Notes: generated by a model from the sequence alone, not told the origin. 10,288 nt of DNA from DASTYU01 sp035764655 (GCA_035764655.1 DASTYU010000155.1:1-10288), one strand, 5' to 3'; shown: positions 1 through 6,742, counted from the first letter of the stretch. Program-made: numbers and translations.

Positions 1-1829
1 TCGACGAGGGCGGCGAGGTCGGCGACCGTCGCATCGGGTTGGAGCGCGTCGTCGTCGACGAATACGCCGAGCTCCTCCTCGATGACGCCGAGCAGCTCGA
101 CCCGTCGGAGCGAGTCGAGATCGAGGTCGGTCGACAGGCGCGCAGTCATCGGTACGGCGGCCGCATTGAGACCTGCGACGCTCGCCACGACCGCAAGGAC
201 CGGGTCCACCGCCGCATCGATGTTCTCGCGGGGCACCTTGGACGCGGCACCCGGGATGGGCGCCGAACCCGGCCGCTCGAGTTCGGCGAGTCGGGCCAGG
301 ATGTCCGGCTTGCGCACCTTGAGCGTGTGGGTTCGCGGGAGATCGGGGTCCGGCCAGACGGTCGAGCCGCGGATCTGCTGGTGCGGCGCGAGGCGTCCGT
401 TGGCCGTCGCGACGACCTCGTCTTCGAGGGACGGGTCATCGAGCAGCAAGACGGCGTGGACCTTCAAGCCGGCGCCCAGCGGCCAGCCCACGACCGCGGC
501 GTCGGTCAGCCGGTCGTCATCGCGCAGGATCGCCTCGACGTCCTCTGCGTAGACCTTCTGGCCGTCGGGCAGGGCCAGCATGTCCTTCTTGCGGCCGCGG
601 AACGTGAGCATCCCCTCAGCAGTCATCGCCCCGAGGTCGCCGGTGTGGTACCAGCCGTCCGCATCGATGGAGGCGGCAGTTGCTTCGGGGTTCTTCCAGT
701 AGCCCAGGAAGCGCCCCGGCCCGCGGGCCAGGACCTCGCCGTCGTCGGCAATCCGGACCTCCACACCGGGGATCGGCTCGCCAACCGTTCCGAGGACGTT
801 GCGCTCGGGCCGCGTGAAGCTGACCACCGGACCCATCTCGGTCGCGCCGTAGCCCTGCAGGACGTCGATGCCCATCTCGGTCCAGCGCTGGGCCACGTCC
901 ACCTCGAGCGCTGATGCGCCCACCCCGATCGTGTGCAGCCGGCCACCGAACTCGCCCAGGACGGGTCGGAAGAGCAGGCGCCGAACGCGGCGCGGTGCGC
1001 GCCTGGCCCAGCGATGCGCCCGGTCGAAGGTGGCGCGCTTGCCGGACTGGTCGACGCGCCGTTCGATCGCGGCGTCGAGCAGGCGCAGCCCCTGCGGCAC
1101 GATCAGCAGCACCGACACCCTGAAGTCGCGGAAGGTCCGGATGAGCACCGCCGGCTGGCGACTGACCGGGTAGATGATCGACGCGCCGACCACCATGGGC
1201 GCCAGGAACCCGAGCACCTGCTCGTACAGGTGCGACAAGGGCAACACGGAGAGCAGCCGGTCCTTCTCGTCGAACGACATGACCCTCGTCATCGTCGTCG
1301 CGTTGGACATCAGGTTCCCGTGGGTCAACATGGCGCCCTTCGGCTCGCCCGTGGTCCCGCTGGTGAAGACGATCTCGGCCAGCGTGTCGGGGGTCACGGC
1401 AGCGGGTGGCAGGGGTGCGGCGCGGCGGGCCAGGTCGGGGATCGACTCGACGAACACGATCGGCAGCCCCAGCTGTCGTGCGGACGCCTCGGTCTGGCGG
1501 CTGGCAATCACGAGCTTCGCCTCGGTCTGGGCGACGATCTTCTGCCCGAACTCCACCGTGTGGCGGACGTCGAGCGGAACGGCCACGCCACCCGCATGGG
1601 CGATGGCGAGGAAGGCGATCCCCCACTCCGGCCGGTTGACCGACCAGACGATCGCCCGGTCACCTTCCTGGAGCCCGGCCTCGCGGAGGACGCTCCCCGC
1701 GCGAGGCACCGTCGTGGCGAGATCGCGGTAGCGCCACGTCCGCGTCCGGAAGAACGGCCGGATCATCAATGCCGGCCGGCGGTCGAACCGCGTGGCCCCC
1801 TCGCGGACCAGGTCGAGCAGTGTCTCCAT
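1..1829 (-). CDS. Long-chain acyl-CoA synthetase (AMP-forming) fused to an acyl carrier domain; 3' end beyond left edge
   Basis: Minus-strand frame open from ATG at 1829 to the left edge (609 codons, no stop). The adenylation domain spans roughly residues 1-515. Visible motifs are the P-loop FTSGTTGEPKGAMLTH (155-170), QGYGATE (325-331), DGWYHTGDL (391-399), GRKKDM (412-417) and the C-terminal LPRTHTLKVRK (497-507), in which K504 should be the catalytic lysine. The TLKVRK form resembles long-chain fatty-acid enzymes, so the expected reaction is ATP-dependent activation of a fatty acid to acyl-AMP and then a thioester. Residues about 545-609 form a carrier domain with LDLDSLRRVELL, where S573 is the likely phosphopantetheine site. 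The start has GAGGT 8 nt upstream and lies 29 nt after the hydrolase stop, so it is the third gene of a cassette. A further domain, such as an acyltransferase, may follow outside the window; that is a guess. Family confidence is high, exact substrate unknown. Confidence 0.93.
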   Translation of the reverse strand, partial: METLLDLVREGATRFDRRPALMIRPFFRTRTWRYRDLATTVPRAGSVLREAGLQEGDRAIVWSVNRPEWGIAFLAIAHAGGVAVPLDVRHTVEFGQKIVAQTEAKLVIASRQTEASARQLGLPIVFVESIPDLARRAAPLPPAAVTPDTLAEIVFTSGTTGEPKGAMLTHGNLMSNATTMTRVMSFDEKDRLLSVLPLSHLYEQVLGFLAPMVVGASIIYPVSRQPAVLIRTFRDFRVSVLLIVPQGLRLLDAAIERRVDQSGKRATFDRAHRWARRAPRRVRRLLFRPVLGEFGGRLHTIGVGASALEVDVAQRWTEMGIDVLQGYGATEMGPVVSFTRPERNVLGTVGEPIPGVEVRIADDGEVLARGPGRFLGYWKNPEATAASIDADGWYHTGDLGAMTAEGMLTFRGRKKDMLALPDGQKVYAEDVEAILRDDDRLTDAAVVGWPLGAGLKVHAVLLLDDPSLEDEVVATANGRLAPHQQIRGSTVWPDPDLPRTHTLKVRKPDILARLAELERPGSAPIPGAASKVPRENIDAAVDPVLAVVASVAGLNAAAVPMTARLSTDLDLDSLRRVELLGVIEEELGVFVDDDALQPDATVADLAALV

Positions 1830-1837
1830 CGCCGTGG

Positions 1838-1842
1838 ACCTC
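1838..1842 (-). promoter_or_regulatory. Ribosome binding site of the acyl-CoA synthetase
   Basis: GAGGT on the minus strand, 8 nt before the ATG at 1829. It supports this start for a gene whose frame is open at the window edge. Confidence 0.65.
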
Positions 1843-1858
1843 GTTGGTGACGTGACGG

Positions 1859-2512
1859 TCAGCCGAGGCGCCGGGCTAGGGCTGCGAGCGTTTCCGATGC
1901 CCCCTCCGTCAATGGAGGGAAGTGGCTGAACACTACGGTATCGACGTCCAGAAGCGCCAGTCGTTGCACCGATCGGCGGGCAGCGTCGATGTCGTCGCTG
2001 TAGAGGGTGCTGGCGAACGACACCGTACCGAACCGCCGTTGCAGCGTGTCTCCGACGAAGAGCACGCGGTCACGCCGGCCGTACAGGCACACGCTGCCCG
2101 GCGTATGGCCCGGCGTATGCACGACCTCGAGTCCGCCGAGGATGGGCAAGATGTCGCCGTCCTCGATGGGCTGGGTGGCCGGCGGTTCCGGCGTCATCGC
2201 GGCGAAGATGCCGCCTCTGGACGGGTGTCGCAGCGCTTCGCGCCAGGTGGTGGACAGCCGCTCGCCGTCGGCCGGGTGGATGAGGACCGCGACTCCGGCG
2301 AGGGCCAGCTCCCGTGCTCCGCCGGCATGATCGGGATGGCCGTGCGTGCAGATGACACGGGCAAGCTCATCCAGCGAACGGCCAGCCGCTTCGATACCCC
2401 TCGCGATCCGGGCGGCCGAGCCTGAGTAACCGCAATCGATGAGCGACAGCTCAGGCTCGAGCACGAGATGTGCCTGGACCCGCGTCAGCGCGATCGGCTG
2501 GATATCGCGCAT
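1859..2512 (-). CDS. Metallo-beta-lactamase-fold hydrolase
   Basis: 217 residues covering one whole MBL-fold domain. The metal site is complete: THGHPDH (56-62) supplies H57, H59, D61 and H62, HTPGHTPGS (132-140) supplies H136, VGDT supplies D155, and FSHFPP supplies H197. This pattern fits the glyoxalase II-like branch of two-metal hydrolases acting on thioesters, lactones or similar esters; the substrate cannot be read from the sequence. No signal peptide is visible, so it is probably cytoplasmic. GGAGG 8 nt before the ATG fixes the start. It sits 21 nt after the oxidoreductase stop and 29 nt before the acyl-CoA synthetase start, so co-transcription is likely. A thioesterase-type role beside an acyl-CoA synthetase is plausible but is inference. 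Confidence 0.93.
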   Translation of the reverse strand: MRDIQPIALTRVQAHLVLEPELSLIDCGYSGSAARIARGIEAAGRSLDELARVICTHGHPDHAGGARELALAGVAVLIHPADGERLSTTWREALRHPSRGGIFAAMTPEPPATQPIEDGDILPILGGLEVVHTPGHTPGSVCLYGRRDRVLFVGDTLQRRFGTVSFASTLYSDDIDAARRSVQRLALLDVDTVVFSHFPPLTEGASETLAALARRLG

Positions 2513-2520
2513 CAGGCCGG

Positions 2521-2525
2521 CCTCC
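2521..2525 (-). promoter_or_regulatory. Ribosome binding site of the MBL-fold hydrolase
   Basis: GGAGG on the minus strand, 8 nt before the ATG at 2512, in the 21-nt gap after the oxidoreductase stop. Confidence 0.7.
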
Positions 2526-2533
2526 AGTGCGGA

Positions 2534-3520
2534 TCAGGCGATCGTGATGACGACCTTGCCCTTCGCGTGTCCATCGTCGACCCAGCGGAGCGCGTCAGCC
2601 GTCTCGCCCAAGGGGTAGCGCCGATCGATCCTCGGTGTGACGGCGCCCGACTCGACCAGTTCGATGATCGTTGCGACGTCAGGTGGGTGGAACGGTTTCC
2701 ACCACAACATCAGCCCCGCACGCCGGTTGCGGCCGATCGACAGGAGCGGACCCATGAGGATCGCCGCGAAGAGCGGCAGCGAATCCCCGCCGAGACTCAC
2801 ATAGCGGCCACCGTCGCGCAGCGCTCGCCGGACGCGTCGGATCGGCTGGTGCGAATCGGTGTCGACGATCCAGTCGTAGCGATCGCCGGTCGCCGTGTAG
2901 TCGGTGGTCGTGTAGTCGATCACGTGGTGGGCGCCCAGCGACCGAACGAAGTCGAGCTTCTCCGTGCGGGCGACGCCGGTCACCTCTGCCCCGAGGTGCT
3001 TCGCGATCTGGACGGCGAACGGACCGACGTTGCCCGACGCTCCCCCGACGAGGACCCTGCTCCCCGGCTGGATCGTCTTCCCTCTGCGGGTTCGCAGGCC
3101 CTGCAGCGCGAGGATCGCCGAATGCGGCAAGGTCGACGCCGTCTCGAACGACATCGACGCCGGGATGGGCTGCAGGACGCGTTCGGGGACGACGATGTAT
3201 TCGGCGAAGGAGCCCGCCGAACCGGTCGTGAACAGGTCCGTGAAGACGCGGTCACCCGGCTCGAACCGCCCCGCACCGGCGCCTGACTTCTCGACCGTGC
3301 CCGCCAGGTCGATGCCCACCCGTTTCGAGCGCGGGGCGCGGAGGCCGAGGAACACGCGCAGGAAGCCGGGCCGCGGTTCGAGGCCGTCGAGATCCGCCCG
3401 ATTGACGGATGCTGCGTGGACCCGAACCAGCACTTCGTCGGGTCGGGGTTCGGGCGTGGGAACCTCGTCGAGCCGAACGACCTCGGGCCCGCCCCACCGC
3501 TCGCGAACGATCGCCTTCAC
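2534..3520 (-). CDS. NAD(P)-dependent MDR-family oxidoreductase, quinone oxidoreductase-like
   Basis: 328 residues, the usual length for medium-chain dehydrogenase/reductases. The N-terminal GroES-like half begins MKAIVRERWGGPEVV and contains VHAASVNRADLDG (34-46) and GIDLAGTVEKSGAGAGRFEPGDRV. The Rossmann half has VLVGGASGNVGPFAVQIAK (157-175), the typical AxGxVG-like nucleotide loop, and the C-terminus GKVVITIA is characteristic. The catalytic-zinc cysteine of alcohol dehydrogenases is absent, which places it with zinc-independent quinone or enal/enone reductases using NADPH. The start is GTG; MKAIV is the family's standard opening. It heads the cassette with the MBL hydrolase and the acyl-CoA synthetase. 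A promoter-like TACACT and a four-codon mini-ORF lie immediately upstream. The substrate is unknown. Confidence 0.94.
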   Translation of the reverse strand: MKAIVRERWGGPEVVRLDEVPTPEPRPDEVLVRVHAASVNRADLDGLEPRPGFLRVFLGLRAPRSKRVGIDLAGTVEKSGAGAGRFEPGDRVFTDLFTTGSAGSFAEYIVVPERVLQPIPASMSFETASTLPHSAILALQGLRTRRGKTIQPGSRVLVGGASGNVGPFAVQIAKHLGAEVTGVARTEKLDFVRSLGAHHVIDYTTTDYTATGDRYDWIVDTDSHQPIRRVRRALRDGGRYVSLGGDSLPLFAAILMGPLLSIGRNRRAGLMLWWKPFHPPDVATIIELVESGAVTPRIDRRYPLGETADALRWVDDGHAKGKVVITIA

Positions 3521-3531
3521 CGCTCCCTCAT
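3517..3531 (-). other. Four-codon mini-ORF overlapping the oxidoreductase start
   Basis: ATG AGG GAG CGG TGA on the minus strand. Its ATG is exactly 6 nt after a TACACT box and its TGA overlaps the GTG start of the oxidoreductase as GTGA. It could be a leaderless upstream ORF that couples translation. Alternatively the same bases (GAGGGAG) may simply serve as a close Shine-Dalgarno in an 11-nt leader. No function is proven. Confidence 0.35.
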
Positions 3532-3537
3532 GCGAGG

Positions 3538-3543
3538 AGTGTA
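3538..3543 (-). promoter_or_regulatory. Candidate -10 box (TACACT) for the oxidoreductase cassette
   Basis: TACACT on the minus strand matches TAnnnT and lies 6 nt before an ATG at 3531 and 17 nt before the oxidoreductase GTG at 3520. No convincing -35 hexamer is visible. It has the same geometry as the boxes before the ligase and the AraC gene. Confidence 0.4.
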
Positions 3544-3559
3544 GTGATCCGCGGAGCGG

Positions 3560-3784
3560 TCACGGCAGGGCGGCGAACGCCGGCCAGGAGACGCCGGCCA
3601 TCGACCATGTCGCAATCGGCCGGCCCTGGATCAGGTCGGGAAGCGTGGCCTCCAGCTCGGGCGCCTCGTGCGGCAGCTCGGTGAAGGGCAGCGTGCTCTC
3701 GGGACTGAACGATGGGGCCGCCGCACACGCGGCGAGCACCAGGACGGTCGCGGTCAGGAGCACGGCGCCGGGAAACTGGTCCAT
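3560..3784 (-). CDS. Small putative lipoprotein, possibly a truncated relative of a longer protein
   Basis: 74 residues. A hydrophobic stretch (GAVLLTATVLVL) ends in the lipobox LAAC with C20 as the expected lipidated cysteine, followed by AAAPSFSPES, a typical low-complexity exported linker. The rest contains ELEATLPDLIQGRPIATWSMAG and stops at AALP. No positively charged residue precedes the hydrophobic stretch, which is atypical for a signal peptide, and no Shine-Dalgarno is visible before the ATG. It lies 38 nt after the ligase stop and 39 nt before the oxidoreductase start. The abrupt end soon after what looks like the beginning of a globular domain suggests truncation, but no remnant is visible in the short space downstream. 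Function unknown. The lipobox is the main evidence that this is a real gene. Confidence 0.55.
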   Translation of the reverse strand: MDQFPGAVLLTATVLVLAACAAAPSFSPESTLPFTELPHEAPELEATLPDLIQGRPIATWSMAGVSWPAFAALP

Positions 3785-3822
3785 GCCGGGATGACGTGGA
3801 CGGCGCTCGACCGTTGCACGGC

Positions 3823-4782
3823 CTACGCGCGCGCGACCTCGCGACGCACGGCCATGGGGTCCTTGCCGAGGTCGAAGCCCTTGTAGGCCGCCTGGCGCAC
3901 CAGCCCGTCGCCCGTCCAGCCGGCGAATTCGGCCCGGATGACCACATCGGGACGCAGCCAGATGGCCGATCGGGCGACCGGCCGTGGTGGCGGGACGGCG
4001 AACGGCGGCTGGTCGACCACGAGCGGTTCGAGCTTCGAAAGGAGCTCCGCCCGGATCGCGTCGTTGAAGCCGGCTCCGACCTTCCCGGCGTAGCGCAGCG
4101 CGCCGTCCTCGTAGAACCCGACCAGCAATGCGCCGAGCTCGACCGCCTTGCCGGTTCCGCGGGTCATGCCGCCGACGACGAGCTCCTGCTCCGGCCGGAT
4201 CTTGACCTTCTGCCACGCCATTGAGCGCTTGCCCGGCTCGTACCGGGAGTGGCGATCCTTGGCCATGATCCCTTCGAGGCTGCGGGCGCGCGCCGCCTCG
4301 AAGAACGCGATGCCCTCGCCTTCGATGTGTTCGCTGAGCCGGACGCGCGGATCGGCCCGCAGGGCGTCGGCCAGGAGCCGCCGCCGGTCCTCGAGCGGCT
4401 CGTCCAGCAGCGACTTCCCGTCGAGCCACATCAGGTCGAACACCTCGTACACGAACGGGGTCGGCTCGGCGGCGGTGCCCTTCCCTTTGATCCGCGCCTG
4501 GAGCAGCGCGAAGTCCGGCTCTCCGCGGTGATCGAGGGCAATGACTTCCCCGTCCACGATCGCCTGCTTCGCCGCGATCCAGGACGGCGGCTCGAGGAAC
4601 GCCCCGAAGTAGCGTGCCGCGTCCTGCTGGCCACGGGTCCACAGGCGGACCTTGTCCCCATCCACGACCGTCTCCACGCGGAAGCCATCCCACTTGACCT
4701 CGAACTGCCAGTCGGGCTCGTCGAACGGGGCAGCAACGAGCGTCGCCAGCATCGGCGGGATGAACTCGGGCATTCGGGGCAT
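3823..4782 (-). CDS. ligD: Stand-alone LigD-type ATP-dependent DNA ligase
   Basis: 319 residues comprising only the ligase module. The opening FIPPMLATLVAAPFDEPDW is typical of LigD ligase domains. Motif I is KWDGFR with K30 as the adenylated lysine; DGE (77-79), motif III VYEVFDLMWLDG (111-122), motif IV EGIMAKD (170-176, K175) and motif V WQKVK (190-194) are all present. The OB-fold half runs from about 196 to 310 with VVGGMTRG, GALLVGFYEDG and the end segment RQAAYKGFD. The enzyme seals nicks or breaks through an enzyme-AMP intermediate; the LigD family acts in Ku-dependent end joining. No polymerase or phosphoesterase domain and no Ku gene is in the window, so partners must lie elsewhere. 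ATG at 4782 is preferred over the ATG three codons later because TACAGT lies 6 nt before it with no Shine-Dalgarno, suggesting a leaderless transcript. Confidence 0.95.
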   Translation of the reverse strand: MPRMPEFIPPMLATLVAAPFDEPDWQFEVKWDGFRVETVVDGDKVRLWTRGQQDAARYFGAFLEPPSWIAAKQAIVDGEVIALDHRGEPDFALLQARIKGKGTAAEPTPFVYEVFDLMWLDGKSLLDEPLEDRRRLLADALRADPRVRLSEHIEGEGIAFFEAARARSLEGIMAKDRHSRYEPGKRSMAWQKVKIRPEQELVVGGMTRGTGKAVELGALLVGFYEDGALRYAGKVGAGFNDAIRAELLSKLEPLVVDQPPFAVPPPRPVARSAIWLRPDVVIRAEFAGWTGDGLVRQAAYKGFDLGKDPMAVRREVARA

Positions 4783-4788
4783 GCCGCC

Positions 4789-4794
4789 ACTGTA
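4789..4794 (-). promoter_or_regulatory. Candidate leaderless promoter -10 (TACAGT) of the DNA ligase
   Basis: TACAGT on the minus strand, 6 nt before the ATG at 4782, so transcription would begin at or next to the A of ATG. There is no Shine-Dalgarno and no clear -35 in the 44-bp divergent region. Confidence 0.5.
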
Positions 4795-4814
4795 CCGGGC
4801 GGCGCGTCGCTGGC

Positions 4815-4820
4815 TACCCT
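4815..4820 (+). promoter_or_regulatory. Candidate leaderless promoter -10 (TACCCT) of the AraC-type gene
   Basis: TACCCT on the plus strand, 6 nt before the ATG at 4827, with no Shine-Dalgarno. It mirrors the arrangement before the divergent ligase gene. Confidence 0.45.
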
Positions 4821-4826
4821 GTCGCG

Positions 4827-5504
4827 ATGACGTTCGAGTACGAGGAGAAGCCCTCCCGGTCGCGCTTCGTGGATGTCATCTGGCGGACCCACGACACGAG
4901 CGACGGTACGTACCTCGCGGCCGCGGACGCCTGCTGGGACATGATCTTCATCCGCAGCGAGCACGGAAACCGGGCGCTCCTCAGCGGGCCGTCGTCGAAG
5001 ATCACGCCGGTTCCGTACCGCGCCGGCAACCGCAACGTTGGGATCCGCTTCCACCGCGGGACATTCCTGACCCACGTTCCGGCGAGCGCGATGGTCGACA
5101 CCACCGAAGCGCTGTCGATGCCTACCGCCGAGTCGTTCCTGCTCGCAGGGCTGGACTGGCCGATGCCCACGTTCGAGACGGTCGATACCTTCATCGAGGA
5201 CCTCGAACGCCTCGACCTGCTCAGCGACGATCCCGTCGCGATGGCCGCGCTTCGCGGAGAGGCACCAGCCACCTCGCGGCGTTCGGTCCAGCGGCATGTC
5301 TCGAGCGCGACGGGTCTTTCGGCGAACCGGATTCGCCAGATCGTGCGGGCGAGAGCGGCTGCGGAGCGGCTCCAACGCGGCGAGTCGATCCTCGACGTCA
5401 CCCACGACATGGGGTACGCGGATCAGGCCCACCTCACGCGCGATCTGAAGCGCCTCACCGGCTATACACCGGGCCAGACGAAGGAGCGCGACGAGCCGAT
5501 CTAG
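4827..5504 (+). CDS. AraC-family transcriptional regulator
   Basis: 225 residues. The C-terminal part (about 148-217) is a double helix-turn-helix of the AraC type: the first HTH covers SRRSVQRHVSSATGLSANRI and the second contains MGYADQAHLTRDLKRLTGYTP (195-215), the classic AraC signature in which F is replaced by Y or L at some positions. The N-terminal part (about 5-110) is a short sensor-like domain with MIFIRSEHGNRALLSGP and VGIRFHRGTFL; it resembles uncharacterised N-terminal domains found on small AraC regulators, and I cannot name a ligand. The gene diverges from the ligase and lies 83 bp before the epoxide hydrolase on the same strand, which makes that enzyme a likely target. Being leaderless (TACCCT-N6-ATG) is inferred. 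Confidence 0.92.
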   Translation: MTFEYEEKPSRSRFVDVIWRTHDTSDGTYLAAADACWDMIFIRSEHGNRALLSGPSSKITPVPYRAGNRNVGIRFHRGTFLTHVPASAMVDTTEALSMPTAESFLLAGLDWPMPTFETVDTFIEDLERLDLLSDDPVAMAALRGEAPATSRRSVQRHVSSATGLSANRIRQIVRARAAAERLQRGESILDVTHDMGYADQAHLTRDLKRLTGYTPGQTKERDEPI

Positions 5505-5573
5505 GGTGTTGTCGTTTCCGTTCAATACGTTCGGCGTCAACTCGGCTTTGATGGACCCATCCCAGTCATCGCC

Positions 5574-5580
5574 AGGAGGT
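5574..5580 (+). promoter_or_regulatory. Strong ribosome binding site of the epoxide hydrolase
   Basis: AGGAGGT, 7 nt before the GTG at 5588. It decides the GTG start. In the 83 nt between the AraC stop and this start there is also TACGTT at 5526-5531, a weak -10-like box, and a CGTTC direct repeat around AATA; neither is convincing as a promoter, so co-transcription with the AraC gene is the simpler reading. Confidence 0.85.
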
Positions 5581-5587
5581 CCATCCC

Positions 5588-6727
5588 GTGGAGATCTCGC
5601 CCTTCACCATCGACGTCCCCGAGGCGGAGGTTCGCGACCTGCAGGCCCGCCTGGCCAACACCCGCTGGCCGATCGACGTGGCAACCGACTGGAGTCGCGG
5701 CACGCCCGTGTCGTACGCCCGCGCCTTGGGCGAGCGCTGGGCGAACGACTTCGACTGGGCTGCGCAGCAGGAGCGCTTGAACGCGTTCCCCCAGTTCGTG
5801 GCCACCGTCGACGGGCAGCCGATCCACTTCGTCCATGTCCGGTCCGCCATCGCGGATGCGACGCCCTTGCTCCTGGCCCATGGTTACCCTAGCTCGTTCG
5901 TGGAGTTCAGCCGGATGATCGGGCCGCTGGTCGATCCACAAACGCATGGCGGCCGGGCGGAGGACGCGTTCCACGTCGTGATCCCGTCGCTTCCGGGCTT
6001 CGGGTACTCGACCCCGACGACATCCGCCGGCTGGGGCATCCAGCGCACGGCCAACGCGTTCGACGCGATCATGCAAGCGCTCGGCTACGAGCGGTACGGC
6101 GTCGCCGGCGGGGACATCGGGGCGGGAATCGCTGAGGAGCTGTGCCTCCTCGCCGGGGAACGGATCATCGGCTCGCTGGTGGTGAGCGACCCCGGCGCGA
6201 TCGCGACCGAGTACACGCCGCCGACCGACCACCTCACCGACGAAGAGCAGGATCGCCTCCGGTCGCTCAAGGCCGCGCGCGCCGAGGATTTCGGCTATCT
6301 GGCCATCCAGACGACCCGTCCGCAGTCGATCGCCTACGGCCTCACCGACTCGCCGGTGATGCAGCTCACCTGGATCGTGGAGAAGATCCGCGAGTGGACC
6401 GATCCCTCCCGTGACTTGCCCGAGGACGCGGTCGATCCTGACGACCTGCTGACGCTTGCCAGCGTGTACTGGTTCGCCAAGGGCGGCGCCGGCGCCGCGA
6501 ACTTCCTCTATGAGGCGATGCACAGCGAGGCGTCGTGGGGCCGCACGCACGACCGGCCGCAGGGGTTCGTGTCGTTCGGCGTGGAACCACTCGTGCGGCG
6601 GGTTCTGGATCCGAACCACGAGCGGGCGTACTGGAACGAGCACGCCGAGGGCGGCCACTTTCCCGCGCTGGAGCAGCCCGACCTGTTCGTTGGTGACCTG
6701 CGCGCCTTCTTCGCGACGCTCCGCTGA
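5588..6727 (+). CDS. Epoxide hydrolase, microsomal (EPHX1) type
   Basis: 379 residues, alpha/beta-hydrolase fold with the N-terminal lid-like region (about 4-110) found in microsomal-type epoxide hydrolases, starting FTIDVPEAEVRDLQARL. The oxyanion segment is HGYPSS (98-103). The nucleophile elbow GGDIG gives D176, the charge-relay acid is most likely E333 (FGVEP) and the base H357 in EGGHFPALEQP. Y237 (GYLAIQTTRP) and Y308 (FLYEAM) match the two tyrosines that activate the epoxide oxygen. All catalytic parts are therefore present. It should convert an epoxide to a vicinal diol through an ester intermediate; the natural substrate is unknown. No signal peptide is visible. GTG start, backed by AGGAGGT 7 nt upstream. 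Its neighbour upstream is an AraC regulator; its end faces the cyclase gene, 15 bp apart. Confidence 0.95.
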   Translation: MEISPFTIDVPEAEVRDLQARLANTRWPIDVATDWSRGTPVSYARALGERWANDFDWAAQQERLNAFPQFVATVDGQPIHFVHVRSAIADATPLLLAHGYPSSFVEFSRMIGPLVDPQTHGGRAEDAFHVVIPSLPGFGYSTPTTSAGWGIQRTANAFDAIMQALGYERYGVAGGDIGAGIAEELCLLAGERIIGSLVVSDPGAIATEYTPPTDHLTDEEQDRLRSLKAARAEDFGYLAIQTTRPQSIAYGLTDSPVMQLTWIVEKIREWTDPSRDLPEDAVDPDDLLTLASVYWFAKGGAGAANFLYEAMHSEASWGRTHDRPQGFVSFGVEPLVRRVLDPNHERAYWNEHAEGGHFPALEQPDLFVGDLRAFFATLR

Positions 6728-6742
6728 GCCGGCGGCTGGGGC

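Noticed and set aside
616..1626. Long minus-strand open frame (336 codons) inside the acyl-CoA synthetase
   Set aside because: Arginine- and proline-rich translation without motifs; it overlaps, in another frame, a gene with full AMP-binding motifs.
933..1850. 305-codon plus-strand frame opposite the acyl-CoA synthetase
   Set aside because: Antisense shadow of a well-supported gene in GC-rich DNA; low-complexity, no domain.
3560..4693. 377-codon minus-strand frame as one protein
   Set aside because: Most of it is the ligase gene read in a wrong frame. Only its end (3784-3560) has a lipobox, and it is annotated separately.
5509..5531. Separate promoter for the epoxide hydrolase (TTGTCG and TACGTT)
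   Set aside because: The boxes are only 11 nt apart, too close for a normal sigma-70-type promoter; co-transcription with the AraC gene is simpler.
4431..5540. 369-codon minus-strand frame spanning the ligase/AraC divergent region
   Set aside because: It runs antisense through the AraC gene and out of frame through the ligase gene; no motif of its own.
6727..6742. Bidirectional terminator between the convergent epoxide hydrolase and cyclase genes
   Set aside because: Only a 5-bp AGCCG/CGGCT pairing with a 1-nt centre and no T-run on either strand; too weak to call.
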